A stretch of 64,000 nt of DNA from Channa striata (taxonomy: Eukaryota > Chordata > Actinopteri > Anabantiformes > Channidae). Shown piece after piece: positions 1 to 13,284 of this stretch. The DNA lies in the NCBI GenBank assembly GCA_033026295.1, contig CM065183.1:18803157-18867156 (forward strand), given 5' to 3'. How positions within the stretch are numbered: the stretch's first letter is position 1; the number at the start of each line of letters is the position of its first letter. A model generated the notes under the pieces. The model did not search any database and had not been told where the DNA came from. It saw only the letters and a program-made list of their open reading frames with translations. The position numbers and the translations under genes are program-made.

Positions 1-3000
1 AGGTTGTTATGCCTCCATCTTAGTGCAGACATTTGTGATCTTCGCTGGTTGATCCATTCATGGGGTGCAACATTGTTGAATGTTTTCCATTTGTACAAGA
101 TCTACCGACAAACTCTTAGACGTTCTTTTGTAAACCTTTCCAGCCTGGCAAAATTCGACTCAAACCTGATTGTTATTCCACTGATTGAAATACCTGACCC
201 CAATTTCCCCTTCAAATTAAGTGATAATCCATACATTTGCTATACACAAATATTTAAGATTTGATCCTTTTGTAACTTTTGATTTGGTTGTATTTATCTA
301 GTTTTAAGAATGGATCTTGTTTCTGATTGAATTTACAAAGTGTCCTTATTAACATGATGGGTGTACAGCATCAGTGACATGATTCCTCGTTGGCTTCCTA
401 CACACACAAACTGACAGTCTAGTCTGATAAGGAGCTGTCTGGAGAACATGAGTGTTAGCAATATTTCGATTTTAATCGGGAAACGACGCCAGAGAACAAA
501 GTGCACACTCTGAAAGTATTAACTGGTTTCAACGCCAGCAGTTTAAGCTGAAGTGTAAAAACATTTCCAGTTTGAAGACAGCCCAGCTCTGCTGGGATTG
601 TGTTTCTTGGTTGGTCTTTGGTGTAATTTGTTTGGCTTTCTCTGTCTCCTTTTCAATTATGCCTCAACATGTTGAGTACCCTCTAGGCAGCTGGACGCCT
701 TTCACGCTTCTGCAGCAAGTCAGGGAGTAAATGTGGTGGGGGTTGCGAGCATGTGTTATATACAGGATTGACGTTTAGCTTTTTTAAAATTAAACAGTGG
801 TAAAGTTCTGCAGTTTCTCTGCTTGGGCTAGAACGTCTGTATAGTCCTTGAGAGGGTGAGGTGAAGCTTGTTAATGTAAGAATCATGCTTTTTAATTCTT
901 ACCAGCTTGGAACAGCACAAAAAAAAGAGACCTGTACCTAGATTTCATGCACCCCAGAATAATCACATACTGAAAAGGGAACAAAACTATTTAGGTATAG
1001 ATTGTGTAATGCGCACCTTTAAGAGACAAAAAGTTATTATTTTTAAGATATTTTAAATATAATTAACATGAAATGCTTCTGAATAAAGGAAATGCACATG
1101 TACATTGAAAAAAATGAATTTTGCAGTGAATTTTCCTTTATTTTTGGGATTTATTTAAGGAAGATATTTATCTTCCATTCCCTCAGGACAATAACAGATC
1201 AACTGTAATACATTTCTGTCATGGGGAATTTAAATGAACGGCAGAATTAGATTCATTCATTCAATCTGCCTTTAGAATATAAACTTAAAGACTCGAACAG
1301 TCCACAAACGGTTCTTCCCGAATAACGGCGATGCAGGAGGAGGAACTGTGGTCAGCGTGGCACCAAGGACCATACAATGTTTTTGCTGAGACATATTCGC
1401 TGTGACAGCTCTTTGAAACCTCTGTGAAAACACCAGCTTCCTGTTTCCAGTTAGCATCCGGTGCACTCAAAGGATGAGCGACAATGCCGACGGAGGGGGA
1501 CATGTCATCACGTTCAGTTTGCGATGTGAATGATGTGTGTCTGCCAGCGCATCTGTATGTGATTGCGTAGAGTACGTGTGTGTGTGAAACAAAGAGAAAT
1601 TGTATGTGTGTGTTTGTGCACTGGTGAGTGTGTAAAGTAAAAATGTGTGTTTGAATATGTACGTGTACATGGAAAGGTTCGTTAGCGTTTGTGCGAAAAG
1701 TAGCAAAGTATGTTTGTTCGAGTACTGCAGTGAACCTGTAGTAATATATTTTGGACACATGGGGACAGCCATAACAAATATTGAATATACCACTAAGTTA
1801 CAGTCCCCGTATCCTAGTCGGTCTCCAGCCTAAAATGCCAATTTTATGATAGAAAACATGTTGGTGACATTTTTGCACAGAATTCACAGGTGAATTCATT
1901 GCAATCGCAACATTGCATATTCCTAAAGAGACTGACTAACACTATGCTGCTTATTGACACATGCGGCAGTTAGGGAACAACGTTAATATAAACTTTTTAT
2001 TTTAAACTGTTTGAGGCCACCTGGTCTCTACCAGCTATGGCTCTTTAGCTGCTGGTTATATTGTGATATTTATTCCCCGTGAATTTTATCATGTGATCAG
2101 TACCACAGCTTTGCATATGTGGCGTAAGCAAAAGCACGATGAAAATCTCAGCCCTGGGATTTGAGGTCAAACCAAATGTCTATTTATCAGTATAGCCTAT
2201 TGTTAAACTCTATTGTCATTTCATTTATATAGTTACAGCAAACACACTAATGCATTTTGATGTACTTTTCAGAATTAGAATGGTCGTTTTAGTCACTACA
2301 ATCAAGTACAACAACATTTTGTTTGGCTTCTCTAAATGTAGTTAAGACTAAATAAGATAAAAACAAGACGATAAAAATCCAAATACAGATGTTAGTAATA
2401 ATAAAAAAAATTGTTGAAGACAACAGCAGGAGAGTGGTAGTAGCAGCATTCTGTATGTAGTAACATCAACCCCGGATTTGTATTCATAAATAATTTGCAC
2501 TACATTTTTGAAAAAGTATTAATTTGTAACATTGTTTATTTTGTGCTTTCCCCCCATTTCTCCCTTTAAAATGTTGGATTCCTGAAAACATTTATGTAAG
2601 TCAGTAGTTCAAGGCTTTTCTGTTACCTTTGATCAATTCGCCTCCCAAAAAAGTTTGTCAACTATTTATTTATTTTTAATGAAAAATGCCACAAACTTTT
2701 AGCTTCTGGATCAGTTTCATTTTTTTAAGCTTTTTGTTTAGACACATTGTGCACATAGAAGAGGTTACACCCTTTAAAAAGCATTTTCCTAAATTACTAT
2801 AAACATGAATTAATCCTGAAAACTATTTGCAGATTAATCAGTTGTAAAGTAAGGCTTTAATTACTGGTGTGTGTCTGGTTTGCATCAGTCCTGATAGATG
2901 AGTGCATTTCAGGCCCAAATCCAGAGAGTCTGACACTGCGAGCAGTTAGCAGAAGAGATGAGCCTGAGATCATGCAGGACACTTTGCTTTTCTTCCCGGC

Positions 3001-5706
3001 TAAAACATTTTTCAAGGCAGACGAGCTTCGCTACGACAAATCCTCGGTATTTAAACTCCTCTGAATCAGAACCTCTTCATCTTTCTCTCGGCAGAAGCTG
3101 GAAAAGCGCTTAGAGAGCAGGCGTCCCGTGCGCACATAAACTACGCTCTTTATCTGCTGTCTCTGGACACCCCATAATGATGATTTAGAGTGATGCAGAG
3201 GTTGTGTTAGCGAAACCTGTTTGCTCAGGCATAGCCAAACAAAGTCCACTTTTCAAATGGACGTTTTGTTGCCAGGCCCTGACGTGCTGTTGTTCCAGTG
3301 TTCCGAGGAGGGGGTAACGCTCTGTCATGCAGCTCATTTATAAAAGTGTGTGCAGAACCAGAAACTCGCTAACCGCTGCTTCTCGCTTGTGGTGAGGAAA
3401 ACAAAAGACAAACAAAATGTTGATGGGCTTGTGATGTGATTATGTCAGCGAAGAGCACAGTTGTGTATAGAAAAACAGGGATTTTGTTTCTTTTCATACG
3501 GCAACATCGTGGCAACCTGTGCTTGTGTTTTACTTCTCAGCACAATAAGTGATGACAGTAACGTTTTGTGACCAAACACGCTAATGAATGCCGTGTTGAA
3601 AAGGAGCAATTGTGGAAAAAAAACAACTTGCATATCCATTTTATGAGTGAACTCTCCATCATATTTCTGTTTTTATTGCACTTTAGGTCATAAAGACAAA
3701 CACATGCACCTACAGACCTCCTCATATAGTACCCCTATTACTAACATTTGCGCTATTTCAACTGCAGAGGAGACTTGCTAGAGACAATATTGCAGTGATT
3801 AGGCCACAGCTGAAAGCCATTGGAGTGAAGTGAAGAGGAGAGAGCTTTGGGTGTGTGGGGGATTGATGATTAGGGCCAGAGAAAAAGAGAAGAAGAGGTA
3901 TTAGGATGGAGGCGGGCAAAGAGAAAGAAGCAGACAAAAGAAAGGGAAGGACTGGGAGGCTTAGAAAGGTGGGAGGAAAGGATCGAGGGAATGATAGAGA
4001 TCATGCACTGAAGGAAGAGAAAGAGAAACTGAGACATAAGAAAAAGAAAAAAGGAGTATACCTTGGCGTGGAGCCTGGAGGACAGGGGCCAAAGTGAAAG
4101 GCATAAAATGTTCCATCAAAGATGCTATCTTATCAGTCTGCCCTGAAGAAAATCACCGCAACCACGTTAAGAACTGTTCCTGACATCCGCTTGTGTGGTT
4201 GTCCTTTTTTTTTTTTTTTTTAAATTTCAGCGCAATATTTGTTTTCTAAGGGTTTATATTTCTGATCATTCCGCTCCAGCCAAGGGGGAAAAAAAATAAA
4301 GCTGTAAAAGAAAAAAATAAATAGAGCAGAAATGCAGATATCTGAGGCAGGCAAAGAACGTTGTAGATTGAATTTCACGTCCGCACAGAACGGAGAGGAT
4401 TACATTGCAAACGTCCAGCCCTTTTCCATTTATATGTATAAAAACAATTTTCTTTTTGGAACCCTAGCCCTTGGCGCCAGGATAACCTCTGCATAATAAA
4501 CAGTGCTAAATAATTTGGACGTGAAGGATCTTTGGCGAGGACCAAAGCCACTGCACTAAGAACACTTGAGTGTGAGTCTTTGCAGAAGAAAACGCTCTTT
4601 GATGCGGAGACATGTTTAGGTTTGTGCTAGCAGCCATGCTGAGGAAACATGAACACCCCGGTCCTGCTCGACCAGGCCTCAGGCCTGCTGCTCAACCTGC
4701 CACCACTGTCTTCTCCATCTTTATTAACAGTACCAGGAGGATGGCAGAACTACTGCGTTTCACACGTGCAGATCACGTTTTGTGAGTTCAATGGCTCTTG
4801 CAGTTCCTCTACTCTCATTACTCCTAATTAACCATCCTAGTTAACCATGAACCCTGCAGGACTCAGTTTAGAGAAGGACAAATGTTCGGATTTAAAACAA
4901 GTTATGAAGGAGGGGGGAGCAAAAGCGCAGGCAAATGAATATGCTAGTTGCTCAGTTGTTTGGGCATTTTGTGATGATTTTATTTGCTAAAACAGCCTTT
5001 CACACTGCAGCATTTCTATTAGTCCAGCAATAATTCATTTATTTATATTTGACAAAGTAGCAAACCTCATCATCCTCATTATGACAAGTGCCTTTTCCAC
5101 ATTTGACCAATACAATAAAACCAACGGCATTATATTAAAGTGAGTGCTTAACAATCTGCACCAGTCCCATGAACAAGGCAGTGGCTGTGCCATACTGTCC
5201 TAATTATGCTTTGGTTACTGGAACTGTGTGAGCTGTGACTACCCGCACCACAGTGGCACTAATCTGATCCACAATGTGAAAATACCACATGTCACCATCC
5301 TGTATACAAGGCTCTGAACAGTTAGCACAACCCTGTTACTGCAGACTAATACTTCTTCATAGTCCACTTGAAGGTAAAAATGAAAAAGGGATCGGGGGCG
5401 GTAAAAGTGCACTCGGTCGTCAGGGTAACAAGCTGTGTTGTGCTTGGCTGAAGAGGGAGCAATAGACTAAATGGACGCGAATGTAAATACAGAGAGGTAG
5501 GACAAGGTGCAGTAGGAGCATCTTTTGAGGGCAGACTTGGGAGATCATGGTTAAGACTTTAGGACAGCAGACGTTCATCCTCAAGTCAGACTGGTGTAAT
5601 TAAGTTTGTTGGTACTCCACATATGAGGAACCCAGCCTTAAAATGTTTGTATGTGTGCGGATTGTCTGGTGGCTCTCTGTATTGAGTGTGTTTTTCATGG
5701 TTTTAG
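1..5706 (+). other. Upstream intron sequence, probably smoc1
   Basis: No coding exon that I can support lies here. The first recognised smoc1 exon starts at 5707 with a split codon, so the gene must continue to the left and this stretch is most simply one or more of its introns. It contains a TG-rich tract near 1570-1650, a purine-rich lysine-coding ORF near 3906-4097 without homology that I recognise, and A/T runs near 4207-4220. I looked for the follistatin-like, first thyroglobulin and SMOC-specific exons and did not find them. Confidence 0.55.
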
Positions 5707-8700
5707 AGAAAGTTCCCTCTTGTGACCAGGAGAGACAGAGCGCCCTGGACGACGCTCGGCAGAACCCACGCGAGGCCGTTTTCATTCCCGACTGCAGCCC
5801 CGGAGGCCTTTACAAACCAGTCCAGTGTCACCAGTCCACAGGATACTGCTGGTGTGTTCTGGTGGACACGGGGCGGCCCATTCCTGGAACCTCAACAAGG
5901 TAAACGTCATTGTTAGGATTAGAATTGGAATTTTCAACAAGACTTGAGGAGGTTTGGTTACGACAGTAGGTCTTCAAGCAGACAGCATTAACGTTTAGCA
6001 CGTGCATTAATCAACATTTTCTATCAAATTTAAACCAAAGCATTGGGCAAAGTGAGATTTTGGCATGAGGTTTTATCACCACCAGTCATCTGATTTAATT
6101 TTTGAAGAGACTGAATGTCTGCACCAAATTCCATGTTATTCAATCCTGGAGACATTTTACTCTTCTATTTTAAGCCACAAATTTGAATGTGGATGAGGTG
6201 CCACAGGAGAAGAACATGGACCACTGAACTCGCTAAGATTCATCCTTTGGAAATGCTGCATGCTTGGTCGAGACTGAAATAAATCGATACCTATTTCCTG
6301 GATTGACATGAAATCTGGAACAAGTGGTGGACAGAGAGTCAATCAGAAGAGCCGCCTCAGCACTATGGAGCTAAGAGCTAACAGTTGCTTTTGGTGTGGA
6401 GACAATTTCTTAAATACCTCTAGATCTGCTGCTCTTTGTACCAGTTCATCTGGTAAAACCATGGACCTAAAGCCCTGATGGGAAAAGTGTTTAGTTGGTC
6501 ATAAACACTTAGGACGTTTGTTTTCACTGTACTTGCTATTGTTTATATTGCTTTCAGGAAGATGGCAGAGCCAAAGGGAGGTTTTGCAAGAGGTGCATGT
6601 CAGAGGGATGAAGAATAAAATCAGAGTTTTGCTCATGCTTTGGTTGTTTAAAACCGTTCTTATATATCCAGAAGTGTTGGGTTTTACACCGAGGTTATTT
6701 TAAAAGGTCGATTTTTGCCCGTTTACATACAGAATAGCGCAGGCTGAGTTTCATGGATAGAAAATGTAGTTTCAAAGCAGATACTTTTTTGGGGGTTTTG
6801 TTTAAAGTGCGAGGCCAACTCAAAACGTCAGACAGACAAAAACATACTGACAACCCTGAGGCGATTATTTCTTTACAGCGGAATTTATTGCTTTCTGGAC
6901 GAGACCTCATGGCATGCATTCCAATTTTTTCCCTCTGGACAGCAATGTGCACAGTCATGCATCAGTCATCCCATCTTGGATCAGTGACTGTGTAGACTAA
7001 AAAAAAAAATACAATTTGCTTTTTCTTTGGGGGGGAAAAAAGTCAAATGAGACACACATGCTCAATTTTCCATTCTATTCAAAACGCACTAATACAAAAG
7101 CCAGGAGAAAACAAGTCATGCTACGCATTATGCCAAACAGTTTGTTATGGCACCGAAACAAAGCTTTGTGCATGTCAAATCAAATTTATTTATTGAGTCT
7201 TAATAAAAAAATAATCAATCACTGTCAGTTCTGAAAAGATCTTACTGTGAGCAAACAAGCAGATTAAAGCTAGAGAACTATGCGTCATAATTACAGAAGC
7301 CTTAAACTTGCATGAATGTGGAACTGCATGCTGCGTTATCAATAAAAATATACATGGTAATCAGGGCACTACTTCTGCACCAACAACTACTGCTGGTTTT
7401 AAATTTAGATTGGAGGCCTGCAGGGAAAACAACAATCGTTCAAGTGTTTTTGTGGAGAGTTTAGTCACAGGCCGTGTTTGATTTCTTCTATCGTCCACGC
7501 TGAACAAGTGTTCATGGAAGAGCAGATGCTTAAATATTTTATGCTAACAGGTTCATGCCTTCCGCCATCCTTCTCTTTCTCTTTCATACAACCGTGTTCC
7601 TGCTGTCCTCTCCTGTCACTGAAACAGGTACCAGCTGCCAGAGTGTGATGGAGCTGCACGATCCCGCGTCTCAGACACTGAGGATCCCTTTCAAGGCCGA
7701 GACTTGACAGGTTCACTTCACTTTTGGGCTTTGGATTGCAGAAACATTCCCATTCTATTTTTTGTCCCTGACGAATCTAAAATGCTCTCTGCCAGTTCTT
7801 CGAGAATGTTCACCACATTTGCACGTCGTTAATGAGCGGGCTGCTCGGTGTATTTTTTAAGCACCCTGTGTCATGTGACGTCTCCTTGGCCCTGGGTGTA
7901 ACACCAGGTCACATCACTGTAGGCAATTACAGCTTGACACAGCTTCTTGAACTTTTGCTTGTGCAAAGGCCAAACGTCCTGAAAATGCTACAACCCCACA
8001 CACACTTTTTCACTTTACGGGGAGAAGTCCTGAGCTTGTCAGATAACTAACAGTCACTACTTAAGGGACGAGTTCAGAAGACTTTTAGGTGACACCATTG
8101 CCAGTATTAATTTGCATTTTATTTCCCCTTGTTATGGTGATGCCATCTCTTTTTTCCTACCATTACTGTACGTCAGGTGACGTATAGAAGGAAGGATTGG
8201 AGACTCTCCTCCAAACCAGGGGCTAAATGTATAAATCATGCATACACGCAGAAAAATGTGAATACACCTTTTGCGCGTGAATTCATAAATTAGCAAATAA
8301 AAATATGAAACAATCCAATATTAGAACATTGTTTTGTCAGTATTCCTAATATTGTCAAATCTACATTATTGTCAGATGTACATTTAAAGGCTAAATGTTA
8401 AAACACTGAGCAATAGACCTATTTTTCTCTTTATTTACAGAAATTGTTCACCGCCTCAGCTTTTTCTTTTCATACTATCCTTAGATTTGCATAGATACAT
8501 ACAGGTGCTACATGTCATTCAATACTCAAAGTTTAATGCAGAATAGAAACAAATCAAAGCCATGGTGCTTTACTCCAATGTGTGATAACTGTCTATAGCA
8601 TTACAATCCACAAACCATCTTCCTTAATCTTCTTTTTTCACCGTGGAGAAACAAACAGTTTCTGGTGTTTAAGGGCATTTCTACTTTCATTCTCAGTAAA

Positions 8701-11700
8701 TTGGGCGAGTGGAAATTTCTGTAAGCTTGTGCATGTGCACTCATTTCCACGATGGAGATTTATAAATCAGAATTAGGCATGTGCGTGTTTGTTGGGTCTG
8801 TTAAAAAAAATGCATACGCATTCAACTGTGTCTGTACGTACAGTTTTAGTCCGAATTTTAAGCAACTGGCCCCAGAGGCTGTAACCCAGCTCATACTTCT
8901 GTGCCCTTGTTACTGCTCACCTACTTGTGTTTCCCCATCATTTAAGGTTGCATTGTAACTCTTATTTAATCCCCCATCTGGTGGGTTTACAGAGTCAAGC
9001 ATGACTCCTGACTGGGCAGCAGATGTGTGGCATGTTTTATGGAAGGTGTGAGTGTTGTGGGGTGCAGCAGTGAGGCTGTGGTGGGCTGATGGGGGTGTCG
9101 GAGACAGCAGGGTGCTGAGTGGAGATATTTTTATGTACTGTACAAAGATGTTCTGAGCGGCCACAACAAAGCCCAGTGTATTATGGTCATCACATCAAGG
9201 CAGGGAGAGAAAAGAATGCTTGAGAAGGGAGTCCGTTAACAACAGGGAGCTACAGGTTCGAGCTCACAGTGCACAAACAGCCACAATGCATCCTCTGTTA
9301 GGAGGAGCAGATAAGAGTTCTTCCCCCGAGATCGAGGCCAGGGATGTTTTAACTTTCAATTCAGTCAGTTCAGAACCATCAGAAATTTAGAAGCTTGTCC
9401 GTGTTTACAGTTATGGTCTAAATGAGTTTTTAATTCTGTCCCTTTAGAATTGTCAATTTAAACTTTTACCTTGGCACCTGTTTGAAATTTGACTTGACTT
9501 AGGATTAACATAATCAAACCCAAGTGACCCATATCCAGAGGTCCCGCACCACACTCTGCCCGCGACACCCTGCCACATTGGCTCCGTACAACATAACTCT
9601 TTTTGCTTCTGTCGCCCCAATTTAACACTTGGATTAAGGCGCAGCAAGGCGTTGCTTCTACGCGTCTGATGTGCCGTACGAAAAGCTAATTGGATTCACC
9701 TGGCGCTGCGGCGTACCACCTCCCACAGAACGCCCTGAGCCAACGCAAAAGCAATGAAAAGATGTGAATGGAGCAGGGGACAAGGAGTCCACAAGCACTG
9801 TGAGAAAGGGAGCAGGGGATCAACTGAGAAAGTCTGAGAGAAAGACGGAGAGAATGAGAAGATTAGTTTACTATGCAGCTGTGTTTGAAGTTCCACTATA
9901 AGAGACAATTAGGAGGGAAAAATTTGCGCTGGTTTAACCCGCTATTAAAACCATACATCTGGGCAATTAAAAAAGAGCTACCCAAGGTGTTCAGAATTGT
10001 GTCATAAAAGTTAACAGGTCTGCACTGCTCAACAAAGCGCTCTCATCACCGCACACTTCTGGTTCACCTCAGCCATGTGCTGCAGCTCTGTTTTTCTGCA
10101 GTCGGTTGCCATGAAGCCAAATATTCCACCTCTGCTCAAAGAATATTCCAAATCTTTCAACAGTAATTGCGGTTACAGGATAATTAAGATTCCTAGTCAG
10201 TCATTAAGCTCCGGACAGTGTTTGCATGACGTCTTTTACTGTGTAACATTTTCTGCTTTCACTTCCGCTTTTCTGTAATGACTCAAACTAGTTGAGTAAA
10301 GGTACTGATGTATTTGTGTCTATGATTGTTGCCAGGCTGCCCAGAGGGGAAGAAAGGAGAATTCATTATGAGCTTGTTAGATGCCCTCACAACTGACATG
10401 GTGCAGGCCATAACCTCGCAAGCCCCCTCTGGTGGTGGGAGGTAAGTACTGCTACGCTCCACAGTGGCTGCATCTGAAGTCTCAAACCAGCGTTTCCCCT
10501 CCCATGCATATTTTCCTTAGTCTGTTTCTTCTAAGATGTGCGGGGAGAAGAAAGGAAAAGAGAAAAGAGAACGTAAAGGAGGAAATGCGTTTAAGAGGCC
10601 AGAGACATCTTTTTCTCACGGTTGAGAACTAGAATGACTTCCCTGTTGAGTGAGGATCAATCCTATAAGTTGTGATGCACTCAGTGTTTTGTGGCCAAAC
10701 AGGACAGTTTTTGCTGGAATCTTGTTGAGAAAGCTCAGGCTGTTCAGATAATATTTTCTTCTGGCTTGCTGAGGGGCAAGCTAGTATTTTTTTCTATGTC
10801 ATGCAACGCACCAATCTTGGCATGGACACCCACAGTCTTGCGTTTCCATCAGTTTTAAAACTATACAGACAGATTAGTCATTGTTGGAATTCATTCTGCA
10901 AAGCAGAAATTTGTTTCAAAATGACTTTGTTTCAACTGCAATTATATTAAGTTTTCAGTTTTTGCTGTAAAACTAAACTGCCAGGAAACTTCACAGGGTG
11001 TTGTTTCCTTAGGATTTCTCAAATGGGATAAATATTCTTTTATTGTTAGGATGTATGAGCATGAATAAAAAGGACTTGTGTCATGTAGCATTAAGCACCG
11101 TTTATAAGCAAATTAAAACCACTGAAAGTTCATTTCCTTCTTTGTGTTTCCAGATACGTTTAGAGGATTTATTTCCATGACTCATGGATTAGGAAGTATA
11201 TGCACTTTGTAAGATCAATATTTTCACTTCTTCCCGTTCCTCTGACCTTCTGCAGGTTTGCTGAGCCTGACCCCAGTCACACTTTAGAGGAGAGGGTGGT
11301 GCACTGGTACTTTGCCCAGCTGGATAACAACGGCAGTCATGACATCAACAAAAAGGAGCTAAAACCTTTCAAGAAGTACCTGAAGAAGAAAGCCAAACCC
11401 AAGAAATGTGCTCGCAAGTTCACCGACTACTGTGACCTGAATAAGGACAAGGCAATTACCCTGCTAGAGCTTAAAGGCTGCCTGGGCGTCAACATGGAGG
11501 GTAAGAGGGAAAAACAAGCTATGGAAAAAAGTGAGTGGAGGTGGGCAAATGAGATGGAAAGGGGCAGGGATCATCGAGCGGGGTCACGACCCTGGTCGGA
11601 AACATCAGCCCAGCTGGGAAAATCGGTCTCCTTAAACAGCTAAACAGGGGTCACTTGAGATTCGGAGCTCATATTTTACAATCTGCGGGTAAAACTATTG

Positions 11701-13142
11701 CATATTTTGAACCAGTGCAAATCTACAATAAATCAATTCTGTTACAGATATCAAAAACTGAAAATCTACAAAGATGAAAAGTAGTACTTGGTTGAGTTGA
11801 CATGATCACGTTACATGTCCTTTGTTAAAGTGCCACGTGTAAACTCCAATACAAATATCTTTTCCACACACAAGATTTATTCTAATAAGTTCATCGTGTC
11901 ATCAAAAAAACGCGCATAAGTTGTGGTCAGTCAATTAGAGGAAGGGATGAAGTAACTGTGGTGCGGTACATGTGACAAACAGATGTGTTGGCTGTCTAAC
12001 TAAGGTGCACAGCGCAACACTCACTGATGAGTATTTAGACAAGACTGATGTATTTGTGGATCCTAGAAACTGTCTGGGCAGGAAAACCATGACTTATCGT
12101 ACGTTTAGCGACTGGTCCTAACAGCCACCAAGGCCGCTGCCAGCTACAATCCACATAGATGCCACGCGGCAAGAACATTTTTAAGCAAGGTTTAAACGAT
12201 GTAAAGGCCCAGAGGTCATGAAACACATTCAACAAATAACTGACCTGGATAACCAGGTAGCAGCACTAATACTACATGAAAAAAAAATACTATTACAGTG
12301 GCACCAGAAAGTAGACATATTCTGTTTTTAAACGCCATTGTGTTTTGTATTTTAAATGGAGAAAATGGCCTTTTTTTGCGGGGGTGGGGGGAGTTAAAAT
12401 TGTGGCAAATTGAAGTTACTTCACATGGTTTAGAATGAAACACACATGCATGTCAAGCTATGAAGTAGTGGGAACACTGTAGAACTCAAAGTCTTCCTTG
12501 ACAAGGTCTTGAAGCCCATTTCTAAAGGCCTGAGTGTTCCCAGGAGTACAGTGGTCACAATAATTTACTTTGTGAGGAGGAACATCCAGCCAAACTGAGT
12601 AACCGGGCAAAAAGGGTCTTAGTCAAGAGGGTGTCCACAAAGCCAGTGGAGCTTTAAAGGTCCCCTGCAGAGATGAGAGAACCTAAAGACGGGACAACTA
12701 TCCTAGCAATGCTCCATCAAGCTGGATGGAAGCCACTCAGTACAGAGTTGAAGGGTCTGAATACATTATTAGGTTTATCATTAAAAAAAAAGAGACTATG
12801 ATCTTTCCACAATGTTTTTACCTTGTCATTATCAGATAACGAGTAGATTGAGGCTTCTATTTATATTAAATCTACAACACACTTAAATTTGCACAAAAGG
12901 ATCTATAAACTTTTACCTGCAAAATAATTTCTGTCATTACACTTGTGTCATAGTTTCTAATGTTAAAAAAGTGAACGTAACCCTTCCATTGGAAGGTACT
13001 GTAATAGTTTTCTTTATTCTCCATGATACGAGACTCCATTACATTTAATTACCTTTGTTTCTTCTCATCTGCAGGTAGCTCAACGACAAGTGGCTACGAA
13101 GGGATAAGACAAGGGGCAAATATGTTCAGTAAGGCAAACTAA
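5707..13142 (+). CDS. smoc1: SMOC1, SPARC-related modular calcium-binding protein, 3' part
   Basis: Secreted matricellular glycoprotein; in vertebrates SMOC1 binds extracellular matrix and modulates BMP signalling in eye and limb development. Five coding exons are visible: 5707-5899, 7628-7710, 10336-10441, 11256-11500 and 13075-13142 (stop TAA), with matching split-codon phases. The first carries the second thyroglobulin type-1 domain (CSPGGLYKPVQC, then GYCWCV). The third and fourth carry the extracellular calcium-binding domain, with HTLEERVVHWYF, EF-hand loop DNNGSHDINKKE, and a second loop DLNKDKAITLLE followed by GCLGV. Residues such as DALTTDMVQAI and KCARKFTDYCDLNKDK fit SMOC1 better than SMOC2. 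The N-terminal follistatin-like and first thyroglobulin exons lie outside the window. The last exon gives a short Ser/Gly-rich tail ending MFSKAN; this terminal exon is the least certain part. Introns at 5900-7627, 7711-10335, 10442-11255 and 11501-13074 show no other genes. Confidence 0.9.
8218..8880. repeat. Possible non-autonomous DNA element
   Basis: Inside a smoc1 intron. The stretch begins with GGGGCTAAATGTATAAAT and ends with a GGCCCC terminus. Both halves carry palindromic ATTTATAAAT-like and GCATAC/GTACGT-like words, as seen in fish miniature inverted-repeat elements. The termini match only over about five bases and no clean target-site duplication is seen, so this is a weak call. 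Confidence 0.25.
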
Positions 13143-13242
13143 ATCAACTTTCCTACATGCAAATATAAGATATGTGCTTAATACTTTTTTTTCACGTTTT
13201 CTTTAATAGAAATTTGCTCCATGATCTTAATGTGGTGAGGTG

Positions 13243-13284
13243 TTGTGGAAACCTCCAGAGACATTGTGGAAACCTCCAGAGACA
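13243..13284. repeat. Two tandem copies of a 21-bp unit
   Basis: The word GTGGAAACCTCCAGAGACAT occurs twice, 21 bases apart, about 100 bp after the smoc1 stop codon, probably within its 3' untranslated region. It is a simple local duplication. Confidence 0.8.

Noticed and set aside
1570..1650. TG-rich tract as a functional element
   Set aside because: Ordinary imperfect microsatellite sequence.
3906..4097. Lys/Glu-rich ORF in the presumed smoc1 intron
   Set aside because: Purine-rich low-complexity sequence without splice context that fits the smoc1 phases; likely chance.
5707..13142. Assignment to SMOC2
   Set aside because: Residues around the calcium-binding domain (DALTTDMVQAI, CARKFTDYCDLNKDK) match SMOC1 better as I recall the two paralogues.
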